From NCBI RefSeq assembly GCF_000001735.4, contig NC_003075.7:8805001-8869000 (forward strand): a stretch of 64,000 nt of DNA, read 5' to 3'. The notes below the pieces were generated by a model. The model was not told the DNA's origin and did not search any database. It saw nothing but the letters and a program-made list of their open reading frames with translations. How positions within the stretch are numbered: the stretch's first letter is position 1; each line of letters begins with the position of its first letter. Origin of the DNA: Arabidopsis thaliana. Its lineage: Eukaryota; Streptophyta; Magnoliopsida; Brassicales; Brassicaceae. Positions 52,095 to 64,000 of the stretch are shown one piece after another. The position numbers were made by a program, and so were the translations under genes.

Positions 52095-53522
52095 TTACAC
52101 GACATTATTAATGTTTGTCATTGTCTTGACATCAACCAACTTGTCAACAAACTCTTGAAAATTCCTTTCCGATGTTCCACCGTAAGCCACGGCAGACTCC
52201 GCCTCCTCCTTCCACCTCCGAGCGTTTTCTCTCAGCTCCACCGCCTTCTCTCCAACGGTGGCCTCAAGCAGTCGCTCAGCAACCTCCTCCCTTGGAACAA
52301 TCCTCTCATCGGAAGCTCCACGGCTGAGTCTCAATCCTGTCTTGAAAACATCAATCATGTACACCGCATTTGTCACCTGATCTCCCCACTGCGGGAAACA
52401 AATAACGGGAACTCCTGAAGTTAAAGCCTCCATGGTTGAGTTCCATCCACAGTGACTTAAGAAGCAAGCAACCGCAGGATGAGCCAAAACTTTCTCTTGT
52501 TGACACCATTCCACAATCTTCCCTTTCTCTTCAAGCTCTAGAGGCAAGACATGCGGTTCTATGGCTAAGCCTTCTAAGGGAGGCCGCAAAACCCATAAGC
52601 AGGACAACCCGGAGTTGAGAATGCCGTGAGCAATCTCGTCGATCTGGTTTTGCTTCAAGAAAGCCAAAGTCCCAAAAGAGATGTAAACAACGGAGGATGG
52701 TTCTCTCGAGTCAAGCCACTCTATGCAGTCACTATCTGGCTTGGAGATGTCTCCCTTGATGTCAGACCTTATGGTTTTAGCCATAGTAAAAAGCGGACCG
52801 ATGGGGTTGAAGTTGACTTGAGGGCAGAGCTGGGACATGTGGTCAATGGTATCTTTTTCAAGTTCTTGAAAAGTTTCGATGAGAACAGAGAAAGGCTTGT
52901 GAAGTCGCTTGATCTGCTCTAAAATGGTACCTCCTATAGAGGACAGCGGAGAGGAAGGGTGAAGAAAGCTAGGGATCTCGTCATGCTTCAATGTTAATGG
53001 CTTGAAAGGGACGTCAACGGTTATTTCCGGCTCGGTTTCGGTCGGAAACTTAACTAACTGGTGGTGGTAATAGTAATAAGCGGCGAGGCAAGCACAAGAC
53101 TGGACCCAAAGAACAGCTGATGGGATTTGAAGCTCCTCGGCTATGTCACAAACCCATGGAACAAAGGCATTATTTATGAGACATCTCACTGGTTGCTTCT
53201 CATATTTCTTGACAAGATTCTTGATCTCTCGTTTTCCGGAAACTTCAAGTGATTTTTGTAACAAATCAAAGTCTTCTTTGTAGACAAATCCATCCTCGAA
53301 GAACTCGAACCGGAGAAAACCTAGCCCGACCGGTTTGAGCACACCGTCTTGAATATTGTTGGCTTGACGCATCTTCTTGCCCAATGGTTCCTCTGTGGTT
53401 ACAAAGGTGACGATTAAGCCTTTAGAGGCAATGATCTTTCCGAGACGAAGAAGAGGGCTTATGTGACCTTGCCCTGGGAATGATACGAGCATCACATGAG
53501 GTAACGACGATTCCATCTCCAT
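52095..53522 (-). CDS. UGT84A4: Hydroxycinnamate UDP-glucosyltransferase UGT84A4
   Basis: Single-exon gene for 475 residues starting at MEMESSLPHV. The frame stays open 36 codons further upstream, but that part (with a Lys/Asn run) is leader sequence not present in the paralogues. Catalytic His is H20 in PGQGHISP. The PSPG box reads WCQQEKVL...HCGWNS...PQWGDQ; the Pro of the usual WCPQ is replaced by Gln. Expected product: hydroxycinnamoyl glucose esters. Third and most upstream-lying member of the minus-strand array. Confidence 0.92.
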   Translation of the reverse strand: MEMESSLPHVMLVSFPGQGHISPLLRLGKIIASKGLIVTFVTTEEPLGKKMRQANNIQDGVLKPVGLGFLRFEFFEDGFVYKEDFDLLQKSLEVSGKREIKNLVKKYEKQPVRCLINNAFVPWVCDIAEELQIPSAVLWVQSCACLAAYYYYHHQLVKFPTETEPEITVDVPFKPLTLKHDEIPSFLHPSSPLSSIGGTILEQIKRLHKPFSVLIETFQELEKDTIDHMSQLCPQVNFNPIGPLFTMAKTIRSDIKGDISKPDSDCIEWLDSREPSSVVYISFGTLAFLKQNQIDEIAHGILNSGLSCLWVLRPPLEGLAIEPHVLPLELEEKGKIVEWCQQEKVLAHPAVACFLSHCGWNSTMEALTSGVPVICFPQWGDQVTNAVYMIDVFKTGLRLSRGASDERIVPREEVAERLLEATVGEKAVELRENARRWKEEAESAVAYGGTSERNFQEFVDKLVDVKTMTNINNVV

Positions 53523-55700
53523 ATTTTTTTTTTTGTTGGTAAAACTCAAAAAGAAGTTTTTGTCTTCTTTACAATATTTCCAATTTAGATACCTCGATTT
53601 ATGGAAGGTTGGGTAGAGAGGCCTTTCCACGGCGTGCTATTTTTTTATACAAATATTGATAATAAATGTAGAAAAATATCATAAAATACAGCATAGACAT
53701 AGGGGAAAAATGTCAATTAATCCCCCAACTTTCAAAAAATGGCCATTTTATACATCAACTTCGTATGCGGCCGTTTAAATCATGAATTTAACGTTGACTA
53801 ATTTTAAAAACGTGATTATTCGTTGACCAGGCCAAAGCAGACATGTCGTTATCAGTCATTAACGGAACTTCTAACGTCCGTTATCATCCGTTAACAACTT
53901 TATTAGTCAAGTTTTAAATTGTGGCCATTTTAAACATCAAGTTCATATGTGGCCATTTAAAACATGAACTAAACGTTGACTACCATTTAAAACATGAAAA
54001 ATTCGTTGACCAAACCAAAATAAACATGTTGTTATCATTCATTAAAAGAACTTATAACATTCGTAAATTTATAAGTTTTTAGTCAATTATTAAAAAGATA
54101 ATAATAAGACAAAACAAAATTATAGATACAATTTTAGAAAAAAAGCGTAAAATTAAGAAAAAACAAAAACTAGAAGAGAAGTTTTTATAATGATTATAAT
54201 GATATTAAAGTCCTTGAGCAGATGACCTACTTGATTTATTTTTCAACGATTACCTGCTCTGGTTATAATGGTATTATAAACCACGAGATTAGCGACTTCA
54301 TAATCAACCAATATAAGAACTCTCTTATGATAGTATTAAACATAATGTTTAACGGTTGACCAAAAACAAAAATTAACGAGTTTAGACCAAAACATGTGAC
54401 TCTATTAATTTGATTAAATTGTGGAACAGATCACTTATTATTTTTGTCGTAAACTCCATGAGCTATCCCACAAAAATTAACTTTCCAACAAACTCTAAGA
54501 TTATGCATATCGAGATGATGTCTCCACTGACTTTTGGTTTCGAATAAAATGTTATTAAAAATTAGATATTCGAATTTGGATCTTTATCAAATTAATATAA
54601 ATTTAAAATATGTTAAATTCTAAATTGATTCTTCCGACTACTAGAATTATTTAGTTCATCTAATGATATCTCCACGTCTACTTTAACAAAACAAAAAAAA
54701 AATCTCCAATTGTTTAATTTTTAAATGGGAGAAAAGTGTTTATAGAAGAATCGTACATGATAGATTGATAGAGGTTACATATAGTTTTGTAGCTAGGTTT
54801 TGTGTTAATGAATATGATCGACCTAGTTGTGACATAAAAAGCTTCATGAGGCTTTTTGGGCGAAATGAGATGATCACACTAACTCAAGGATGTGTAGGTG
54901 GAAAACAAAAGAGTACTAGATTGCCGTTCTCAAATAATCTGCGCCTCGGAGATGGAGATCTAGTTGACTGAGGATGCGGACTCGTAACATTGCCACCACC
55001 ATAACACACTTAAGGGAAGGATTCTAATGGATTCCAAAATCACCACATGCATGACAGTATGACTCGATTAGAATTAGATAGAAAAATGAGAAGATCCGTC
55101 TTCAGTTACCGGCGAGGAATGCCGAAAACCGAAGTGGAAGATCGGTAATTTTTTTTTAGTGCAGAGAAAAATTAAGAAAGAAAAGAGAAACCCATAAAAA
55201 TAGAGATAGTTTCTCAAAATATTATTTGCATAATCATCATATTAAGCAAACATGAAAAAATCTCTAATATATGAAACAATATATTATTATAATTTTACTA
55301 TCTATTTTTTACACAAATGAAATATATTAATTGGCTAAAAAATTATTTTTAATCATTTTATCAAATTATATTCTAACAATTAAAACAAAAATTACTATTG
55401 TAACATGACTATTTGTTCAAGGTTGTTCTCGTTAAAAATATTTCGAAATAATTTATTTTTCTTTGAACATATTTAGTTGATTTTTTATCAGTAAAATTAT
55501 TTGTTTTTCCTAATGATATATAACTCTTATAAATAAATTAAATAATATATACATACTGTAGTTCCAACGTATATCATCAATATCTATCCAAAGTTGGATT
55601 TTCTTGGTTGACGTTACCCAACCAAAATTCTCAATTTTCCCAGTGGATTACTCTTACAGTCCAAAGTTTCAATTTTTCTGAGCTTCAAAAATCCACTCTA
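53523..55700. other. Spacer between UGT84A4 and PPD1
   Basis: The divergent promoters of UGT84A4 and PPD1 flank repeat-derived DNA. A degenerate tandem repeat covers 53,741 to about 54,075, with a weaker third piece near 54,350. The ORF at 54765-54971 is open but matches nothing I recognise. The last 200 bp hold the PPD1 promoter. Confidence 0.5.
53741..54075. repeat. Degenerate tandem repeat, period about 182 bp
   Basis: Both units begin GGCCATTTTA.ACATCAA.TTC.TATG.GGCC and continue with AACGTTGACTA, TTCGTTGACCA and ACATGT.GTTATCA. Unit 1 runs from 53741 and unit 2 from 53923. The sequence type (ACATGAACT and GGCCATTT words) is common in plant non-autonomous transposons. Confidence 0.6.
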
Positions 55701-57529
55701 ATGGCTTCATCTGCATTTGCGTTTCCTTCTTACATAATAACCAAAGGAGCCTCAACAGATTCTTTCAAATCAACTTCTCTGTCTTCTTCTCGATCTTTGG
55801 TTACAGATTTCCATGTAAGCTCACTTCTCTCTTCTCTGCTTCATCGGTGGAAATTGTGAGACTTTGTAGTTGCCCATTTGATAGAATCTAGAATTGAATA
55901 ATGGGTTTACTTCATTTTTGACACAAGTCTAACAAATCCGAACCTTTTTCTATGTTAATTTATTGAAATTGAATATGAATTAGACCTATATAAGTTTGCC
56001 TCTTCGGTTCTAATTTCCGGCGAAAAAAATGACAGCTTTTGTTCTCCAGACCCATCTCTTCCGGTCCTAAATACCAATCTGCCAAGTCCGCTAAACCGGA
56101 ATCTCCAGTCGCCATAAACTGCTTAACCGATGCCAAACAGGTAAATTTCACCACTTGAAGTTTTCAATTTTGTACATTGTGCTAATGAACAAAGCCACAT
56201 AGATTTTGCTTGGATTGTTTCAAATACTAAATCTTTATTAGAATTCATGCTGAATCTATGATGTAATTTTTTATTTATGATTGTGGTGTTTGATCATCTT
56301 TATATTGATACCGTTTCTTTAAGGTTTGTGCAGTTGGGAGGAGGAAGAGCATGATGATGGGCTTGCTCATGTCTGGTTTAATAGTTTCACAAGCCAATCT
56401 TCCAACAGCATTTGCTTCAACTCCAGTGTTTAGAGAATACATAGATACATTTGATGGATACTCCTTCAAGTACCCTCAAAATTGGATCCAAGTCCGAGGA
56501 GCTGGTGCTGATATATTCTTTAGAGACCCTGTTGTCCTCGACGAGAACCTTTCAGTCGAGTTTTCTTCGCCTTCTTCCTCAAATTACACGTCACTTGAAG
56601 ACTTGGGATCCCCTGAAGAAGTAGGAAAGAGAGTACTTAGACAGTACTTGACTGAGTTTATGTCCACTAGACTCGGGGTTAAGCGCCAGGCCAACATTCT
56701 AAGCACTTCCTCTAGAGTTGCAGATGATGGTAAACTCTACTACCAAGTTGAGGTAAGCCAAAGTCAAGTACCAAACTACATCCTCCTTCTGTGAATTCAA
56801 CTGACTCGTGTTTCGGTTAATTTGAAACTGCGTAGTGATGTGTTGTTCAGTTTAACTCCAATATTATAAGCAACAACGTAATAGGACGGCTTAGATCATT
56901 TGATAGTTGAGCTTGATTATAGGAAAGATGTTCTTGTGCCTATTGCTGAAACAAAGTGTGAAGCTTTATGTGAATTTGGACAGAACGGGGCCATTACATT
57001 TGTCTTGGTGATATAGAGTTGCATAAGAAACAATTGTTTTCTTGATCAATCATAGTAGTGTAACATGTCTTGATCAATCATAAGAATAGTTTTCATGTCT
57101 TGGTCAAACATGTCGTGGCGTTGTTGTTGCAACATGTCTTGATCAATCATAACAATTGTTTCCTTGAGCAATCATAGTGTTTCATGGTTGGTGTTGCAAC
57201 ATGTCTTATTTTCAGTTCATTTGAAGCTGCTACATGAATATAATGTTTTTTCTTGAAGTTAGAGATATGGAATAATAGCTCATAAGCTACATTGGTTTTG
57301 AATAATTGAACAGGTGAACATAAAGTCATACGCAAACAACAACGAGCTAGCTGTGATGCCACAAGATCGAGTGGCTCGTTTGGAATGGAACCGGCGCTAC
57401 CTTGCAGTTCTAGGAGTTGAGAACGATAGACTCTATTCAATTAGACTCCAAACACCCGAGAAAGTTTTCCTGGAAGAAGAAAAAGATCTAAGAAGAGTCA
57501 TGGATTCGTTTAGGGTCGAGAAGATTTAG
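55701..57529 (+). CDS. PPD1: PsbP-domain protein 1 of the thylakoid lumen
   Basis: Four exons (55701-55814, 56036-56140, 56324-56752, 57314-57529) give 287 residues. Residues 1 to about 72 are Ser-rich and low in acidic residues, like a chloroplast transit peptide. A twin-arginine lumen signal follows: [15 protein letters not shown] ending in AFA, which indicates import by the Tat pathway. The PsbP fold starts at about residue 105 ([19 protein letters not shown]) and continues to the C-terminus. PPD1 is known as an assembly factor for photosystem I, helping lumenal parts of PsaA/PsaB to fold. The third intron holds a local repeat cluster. Confidence 0.92.
57031..57215. repeat. Nested repeats in PPD1 intron 3
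   Basis: The word AACATGTCTTGATCAATCAT occurs at 57062 and 57130. CAATTGTTTTCTTGATCAATCAT at 57031 recurs with two changes at 57153. Further ACATGTCTT copies follow. The spacings (68 and 122 bp) indicate overlapping local duplications inside the intron. Confidence 0.75.
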
Positions 57530-57828
57530 AAGAGCTCACATTCTCAATGTGAATTTCTTCTTATTCCAAACCAAAAAATCTTGTTGCTTACTACTTTTGA
57601 TTACCAAACTAATAAATGATTTTGATTCAAATTTTGAGATGTCATTATGACATAGTTGAGAAATATTGTGCACTACCAAAAAGAAGAGTAAACCAGTCGT
57701 AAATTGAAATGAACCGGTTAACCAAAATTGAGAAATTATTACCGGTTATGTAAGCTCTTCGTTTTTTGGTTTAAGGCCTTGACTTGACAAAAGCCCTCAC
57801 CGGAAAAAAGAAGTAGAAGACGACGACG

Positions 57829-59366
57829 ATGGCGGGATTTGAGAGCTATGTGGTTGTTCACAACATAGCAAAGCGTCACAACGTCGGAACTTTAGCTCGT
57901 AGCGCCACTGCCTTTGGTGTGACGGAGCTAATCCTCGTCGGTCGCCGTGATTTCAACGCCTTCGGTAGTCATGGTTCAGCTTCTCACATCCGTTTCCGCC
58001 ATTTTCACTCTCTCATCGAAGCTCGCAACTATCTCAAGGTCTTAATTTCACTCTGAATTACACAAAGTTTGGAACTTTCTTTATGGGTCTTATCTACTAG
58101 ATTTGAATGTGTTCAAAGTTTGAGTCTTTTTGTTTGTTTGGATTGATTAGGAGGAGAAAGATTGCGATATATGCGGCGTTGAGATTGCAGATGGAGCTTC
58201 TGCGGTTAATGAACATCCTTTCAAAAGAAACACTGCGTTTCTTCTCGGTAATGAGGTAATCAAAAGATCTGGTTTTTACAAAACTTTTGAGTGTTGCAAC
58301 TTTGGTTAGTTTTGTGAACTTGGGTACTTTTGTTTGGTATGAGATCATAATCTCTATTACACTTCATCTGTGAGCTTAATTTCAGTGATTTGAAAGACGT
58401 TTTCTGATTCAAGAAACTGGAATCTAGTTAGGTATCTTCACTTACTAATGTGAGAGTTAGTTTACTTCTTCAGTTTGAATATGGATCTCACTTTATTTCA
58501 AAACACAGTGTGCTACATGATCTTTAGTAAAATTCATCTGTTAACAGTAATGAGGGAACAAGTAGATAACAGAAACTTCAATGGTTTGAAACAAATTTTA
58601 CAACACCAGAGATTGTAGTGAAGTTACTTATCTCAAAGTTAATTGACTTCTCGAGCTTTCTTATGTAATCCTCTCCCTATGCGATTCTAACTCTTTTTAT
58701 TTTGTCTGGAGACTATTGCCCATTTAATCTTTTTGGCTTCAATGATTGTTGGTCTCTGCCATTAGCTAAATGGTAATTATAAGCATTCAAGATTTGAACA
58801 AATTGTTACTAAAGGACCAAGTTTTGGGCTTCTGTAGGGATCAGGATTATCTGCGAAGGAATACGAAATATGCGACTTCTTTGTATATATTCCTCAGTAT
58901 GGCTGTGGCACTGCCTCTTTGAATGTTACTGTTGCAGCTTCTATTGTTTTGCATCACTTTGGAGGTATTTTTTTCTGTTTTTGTTCCCATTTTTTATATG
59001 CTGTTTAAGATTTGAAAACACTTAGATGGAAAGCAAGATTGTAGAGAATAATAACTCGGCACGAATTCTTAGTCATGTATAGACATTAAAGATAGATTGA
59101 TAGTGTTGGTTGCTTAAGAATAGTATTGTTCTATTACAGTTTGGGCTGGATTTTCTGAACGTGTTCGGGATGGAAGCAAATTTATAGTGGCTGATAGACC
59201 CGTAAGACAAGGAAGACGAAATTTCTGCGCCGGCACAGAAGAATCCGTCATTGAAGAGCGGAAGTTGAGGAAAGAAAGTGCAGAAAATGGGTTTTTCGAT
59301 GACAATGGAAATGAAAATGGAAGTTCATCATCCGACCTTTTGGACGGTTTGTTCCTTAACGAATAA
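57829..59366 (+). CDS. SpoU-family (SPOUT) RNA 2'-O-methyltransferase
   Basis: Four exons (57829-58038, 58151-58255, 58838-58964, 59140-59366) give 222 residues. All three SPOUT motifs are present: motif 1 NVGTLARSATAFG with the catalytic Arg, motif 2 FLLGNEGSGLS, and motif 3 IPQYGCGTASLNVTVAASI. These build the knotted SAM site that methylates ribose 2'-OH of tRNA or rRNA. The usual PM(x)G of motif 3 reads PQYGCG. No N-terminal RNA-binding domain or transit peptide is seen, so it is likely cytosolic or nuclear. The C-terminal 60 residues are charged and probably disordered. The RNA target cannot be told from sequence. Confidence 0.9.
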
Positions 59367-59827
59367 TTATCTTTTATAAAAGAACAAAGTCTTGATTTGG
59401 GTTCCAATCCTGGGAAACACATCCTTCAATATATATTATCAAGCAAGTTAGCTTACTCACGCTTGTTCATTCCCTAGTTACCGAATCTTTGTTTCGCAAG
59501 TTGAGAAAGCTTATGAATTAGGCTAAGTTGATTTTGATTATTTGATCTGCCTTTGGTATGATACTATGATTATGAACATGTTTGAAAATGATTCAGTTGA
59601 TAGAATCTCATTACGCTGTCTTACATTGTCTTCCTCATGTATTCTGTTTAGAAACAATGGTTTTTATTTTATTAGCAATTCAATTATTACATGAAGGCTT
59701 TATATTCTACATTCTTTAGAAGGAAACAAAAATAGTTAAATCCAATATCTTTGATTTTGTTCATTTTTATGGAATAGAAACCAAAGCTTTTTTATTCACA
59801 GAATAACACCACCAAGTTTTTTCTTCA
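59367..59827. other. Spacer between convergent methyltransferase and PPDK genes
   Basis: About 460 bp holding the 3' UTRs of two convergent genes. AT-rich; no gene or notable repeat. Confidence 0.65.
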
Positions 59828-62800
59828 TCATGCAACAACTACTTGAGCAGCTGCAAGCCTTGCAATTGGAACCCTGCAACAACAACAACAACAACAACAA
59901 CAACAGAAATCCCAAAATTACATCAATCTGAGTTATACAATAGTGTTGTAAAAAAAGTGTTTATTGGTTTGGAAATTAATCAATTACCTGAAAGGAGAAC
60001 AAGAGACATAGTCAAGTCCTGCTTCAGCAAAGAATCCCACAGAAGATGGATCTCCTCCATGTTCTCCACATATCCCAACCTTGAGGCTAGGCCTAGCTGC
60101 TCGTCCTTTTTCTGTCGCCATCTTGATCAATTGCCCTACACCTTGCTGATCAAGAACCTGGTCCAAACACAAAAAAATGGCTATCAAGATTTTATCCTAT
60201 GGATAGAGAGCAAACGAAATGGTAGTCATTATACCTCAAAAGGGTCGTGCTGTAAGATTCCTTTGGCGAGGTAAATCGGTAGAAACTTGCCGACATCGTC
60301 TCTACTGTATCCAAACGTCATCTGCGTCAAGTCGTTTGTCCCGAACGAGAAAAACTCCGCCTCTTTCGCAATCTGTCAAAAGAAAAAGGTTCCTACTTAG
60401 CAAATAGCAACATGGTTTCAAGTGCCTAAAACACATTTTGTGTCTTGTTACATTTACCTCATCTGCAATGAGCGCGGCTCGAGGGATCTCAATCATTGTC
60501 CCAACCTTGTAGCTCACGGTATGACCCTTCTCAGCAAATACTTTCTTTGCAACTTTACGAATTACATCAACTTGGTGACCCAATTCCTGAGGAGTTCCTA
60601 CAAGTGGAACCATAATCTCAGGAATGACAGTAACACCTTGGTCCTGCATTGACGCTGCAGCTTCAAAAATTGCACGCGCTTGCATCTCCGTTAGCTCTGG
60701 ATACGATATTCCGAGCCTATAACGTACAAGTTTACCGATCATCAGATTGTTCTTCAGGTGCAAAGAGACAGAGAGAAACAAAGAGAGTAAGAAACCTGCA
60801 ACCGCGGAAACCAAGCATTGGATTCACTTCAGAGAGTTTCTCTATCCGTGACAAGACTTCATCTTCTTTCACACCAGTTTCTTCAGCTAGCTCATGTACA
60901 ATGTTGTCCAAGTCGCCTTCCGGGAGAAACTCGTGAAGCGGAGGGTCTAACAAACGGATTGTTACCGGTAAACCTAGAAAAATAAAAAGGTTTAGGCATG
61001 TTTTAAGTTGTGATACATTTTAGAGAGACGACTCAAAACATTTACCATCCATAGCACGGAAGATCCCTTCGAAATCCGAACGTTGGTAAGGAAGCAAGAT
61101 GTCGAGAGAAGCTTTCCTTTGCTCTGTTGTTACCGCCATTATCATCTTTCTCACTGCTTTAATCCTATCTGCTCCAAAGAACTTAAAAACCAAACCAAAG
61201 ACAACATTAAACATTTGGATACAAACAATCTAAATCATCAAAAACATGAAATCAAGTACAGAGGAGGAGTTACCATATGCTCTGTCCTACAAAGCCCGAT
61301 TCCTTGAGCTCCGTTTTTCCTAGCTGCAATGGCGTCTTCAGGTGTATCCGCATTCGCCATAACCTTATCGGTCATCGAACATTTGAGTTAGAAAGTTTAA
61401 AAATATCAAACAAGTTAAAGGAACAGAAACTCATAAACACCTTGAGACGTCTGATTGCATCAGCCCAGGACATGAAAGTCTCCAAATCTGGACTTAAAGC
61501 CGGAGGAGCCAATGCTTGTTTCCCTAATATAACCTCACCGGTTGATCCGTTCATTGAGATCCATTCGCCTTCATTAATCGTCAAATCTCCAATCAATAGA
61601 ACCTGAAAATTTTTAAACCCTAACTTTAGAAACAATCTTCCCCTAACTTATATGACAAGTTTCTAAAATCGAATCCAAAAACCTTGTGGTTCTCGTCGAC
61701 ACGAATCTCGGAACAACCAGCAATGCAACATTTTCCCCAACCGCGAGCAACAACAGCCGCGTGTGACGTCATTCCTCCTCTAGCCGTCAATATACCTTCC
61801 GCTGCGTGCATACCTCCCACATCGTCAGGGCTTGTCTCAGTTCGAACCAGAATCACAGTTTTACCCTGAGAATGCCAAGCTTCGGCTTCCTCCGCCGTGA
61901 ACACAACCTGTCCAACCGCCGCTCCTGGTGACGCAGGTAAGCCTTTGGCCACCACTTTTTCACGATACCCCGATGGATCATGAAACTAATCCATCAATAA
62001 AAAAAAAAAAAAAAAACCTTCATTGACCTCTGAATCAAAATTTCCAAACCCTATTCATCGGTTACGTGTCAGACAATCATCTCTGCTTTTACTCCTAAAC
62101 CCTAAACGTCTTAAACCCATTAGTTCTTGTTCAAGTGAACCAATCATTACCAGTAAGTTTCGAATTTTGGTTTCAACATCAAGTTTATGACTATGAAAAA
62201 AGAAGAAGATGAATATTTGAGTTTGTACCTGTGGGTGAAGTAGTTGATCAAGATGTTGAGGCTCCACCATTTTGATAGCAGAAGATTTCTCAACAAGCCC
62301 TTCACCTACCATATCAACTGCTATCTTCACGGCGCCTTTACCCGTTCGCTTACCCGCTCTGCATTGCAGCATCCACAATCTCTCTTCTTGTACTGTGAAT
62401 TCAATATCCTGCAATACACATTTGAGATTTTGTTTAAATTACTAAAGAATTGTTGATGAGGACTAATTGAAGTATTGTTTATGTGTATCAACCATCATGT
62501 CTTTGTAATGTCTTTCTAAGATGTTGCAGTTCTCAACAAGTTCAGCGTAAGCCTCAGGCATAAATCTCTTCATTGTATCCAAATCTTCTGGTGTTCTTAT
62601 CCCTGCAACCACATCCTCTCCCTGTCCCAAAACCAATATTTAATGAGTATGGGCTTACTTGTTGATATGAGATTCACACATTGTGATAGATGCCAAACCT
62701 GAGCATTAACTAGAAACTCGCCATAAAGCTTCTTCTCTCCTGTGCTAGGGTTCCTAGTGAAGAGAACACCAGTCCCTGAAGTGTCCCCCATGTTTCCAAA

Positions 62801-64000
62801 CACCATACACTGAATGTTAACCGCGGTTCCTTTCAATCCAGTTATCTGGTTAATACTTCTGTACTTGTTCGCTCTCGGGCTATCCCAAGAATCGAATACC
62901 GCTTCAATCGCTAGCTCCAATTGCTTCTTTGGATCTGCAATTAACCCCGTTTAAACATTTGTAACTAATAACTAATTTTTATCACTTGACCTCAAGTAGG
63001 AATCAAAACAAACCTGAAGGAAACTCTTGACCCTTGGCCTCTAAGTAAACACTCTTGTACTGCTCAACCAATTCCTTGAGATCAGCCGCGCTTAAGTCAG
63101 TGTCATTTTTAACTCCTTTCCTCTCCTTCATTCTCTCTAACTTCTCTTCAAACTTGGCGTGTGGAATTCCCATCACCTTTTATTGATCAAGAAAACAATT
63201 ATAAGGTAGGTCAAAGAATTTTCTTGTCATGCAAGTTACCTGAAATAGTATTGAAAAACAGAGGACTTACAACATCACCAAACATATCAAGAAAACGCCG
63301 GAACGAATCGTAAGCAAAACGCTCTCCGCTTTTTGCGGCCAGACCAACGACGACTTGGTCGTTCAAGCCAAGGTTAAGTACAGTGTCCATCATACCAGGC
63401 ATTGAGATCTACAATGCAAAATATCGATCAAAGACAAGTCAATGTAGTTCTGTTTTAAAAATAGATAAACGAAAGATCTTCATTTTCTACGTTATAGTTT
63501 GAATACCAAAATCATTAGGTCTTTCAATAGCCACAAAACTTATTCATTTTCTATCTAGTACATTTTAAACTCTTCCAAAAACGGCCAAATGGCAAAATAA
63601 CCAAAAAAATATTTGGATCTCAACTTCAATAAAAGAAATCTAACAAGTCAAAATCTGCGTCAAAAAATCTTCAAAAGATTAAAGAAAACATAGAAAGAAA
63701 AAAAAACAGAAATTTAACATTAGAAAAAATCCTTAAAATAAAAATAGTCAAGAAAAAAAGTTATAATTAACTTACGGCGGCGCCGGAGCGAACAGAGAGG
63801 AGGAGTGGCTTGGAGGGATCAGCGAGGGAAGCTCCAATGTCACGTTCGATGAAGCTAAGACCTTCTAAGATCTCTTCCCATAAACCTTCTGGAAGCTTTT
63901 TGCCGGCGATCTGATACTGCTGACAAGCCTCCGTCGATATGGTTAGCCCCGGCGGCACCGACAAGCCTATGCTAGCCATCTCCGCCAGGTTGGCTCCTTT
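59828..64000 (-). CDS. PPDK: Pyruvate, orthophosphate dikinase (5' end outside window)
   Basis: PPDK interconverts pyruvate + ATP + Pi and PEP + AMP + PPi. Visible exons, high to low: 63776-64000+, 63271-63408, 63014-63176, 62699-62934, 62493-62621, 62229-62408, 61683-61985, 61441-61602, 61274-61363, 61046-61181, 60796-60973, 60458-60716, 60235-60372, 59988-60157, 59828-59873. About 850 residues are visible in a closed frame, missing only about 25 of the cytosolic form plus any transit peptide. The ATP-grasp domain starts [10 protein letters not shown]. The swivelling His domain has GGMTSHAA, whose catalytic His is at 61761-61763 and whose nearby Thr is the known site of the regulatory kinase/phosphatase RP1. 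The C-terminal PEP domain has [10 protein letters not shown] and the catalytic Cys in YVSCSPFR. A (CAA)n microsatellite fills the edge of the last intron. Confidence 0.95.

Noticed and set aside
53523-53630. 36-residue N-terminal extension of UGT84A4
   Set aside because: It contains a Lys/Asn run from a poly-T stretch and is absent from the two paralogues; MEMESSLPHV fits the family start.
54765-54971. 68-codon ORF as a possible small gene
   Set aside because: No domain, no signal peptide, no splice context; nothing beyond an open frame supports it.
59874-59906. (CAA)n tract as coding poly-Gln
   Set aside because: It lies on the intron side of the last PPDK acceptor and is not translated.

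Overview
The window is nuclear DNA of a crucifer. Gene content, order and predicted protein lengths fit Arabidopsis thaliana chromosome 4, roughly the At4g15393 to At4g15530 interval. This identification comes from recognising the gene families and the order of neighbours, not from a database search. Supporting signs are GT-AG introns of about 70-1,400 bp, AT-rich spacers, and the tandem CYP702A and UGT84A families. For every multi-exon gene the exon boundaries were placed by hand from splice signals, and the resulting frames close; the single-exon genes needed no splicing.

Layout. 1-6.65 kb: the 3' part of CYP702A5, complete CYP702A6 and a lone CYP702A exon relic. 7.1-8.4 kb: a minus-strand BAHD acyltransferase (BIA1/ABS1). 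Together these look like the outer edge of the arabidiol/baruol triterpene P450 cluster. 9.9-21 kb: PUX5 (CDC48 adaptor), the PP2A B'gamma subunit, the RNase III-like silencing suppressor RTL1, and a UFD1/zinc-finger protein. 23.2-26.4 kb: an OSCA-type mechanosensitive channel with 11 coding exons. 26.4-30.5 kb: a gene-poor spacer with two possible coding relics. 30.6-33.5 kb: the hydroperoxide lyase HPL1, whose first exon is frameshifted by a 10-nt deletion, as known for accession Col-0; its intron holds a Helitron-like end. 34.4-43.7 kb: a senescence-domain protein, a Gly/His-rich secreted protein (minus strand), a LIFEGUARD/BAX-inhibitor protein and the F-box/LRR protein FBL4. 44-53.5 kb: three minus-strand hydroxycinnamate glucosyltransferases (UGT84A1, A3, A4) with duplicated upstream DNA. 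55.7-59.4 kb: the PsbP-domain thylakoid protein PPD1 and a SpoU-family methyltransferase. 59.8-64 kb: minus-strand pyruvate orthophosphate dikinase, running off the right edge.

Functional themes. Three metabolic blocks are visible: P450 plus BAHD at the left, HPL oxylipin synthesis in the middle (non-functional as written), and UGT84A phenylpropanoid ester formation at the right. Two proteins are linked by domain to the CDC48/ubiquitin system (PUX5 and the UFD1-like protein). The remaining genes are a mixture of signalling, RNA and chloroplast functions. No RNA gene, CRISPR array or prokaryotic-type system was found. The clearest anomalies are the HPL1 frameshift, the promoter duplications in the UGT84A array, and the TATA box that sits very close to the annotated RTL1 start.
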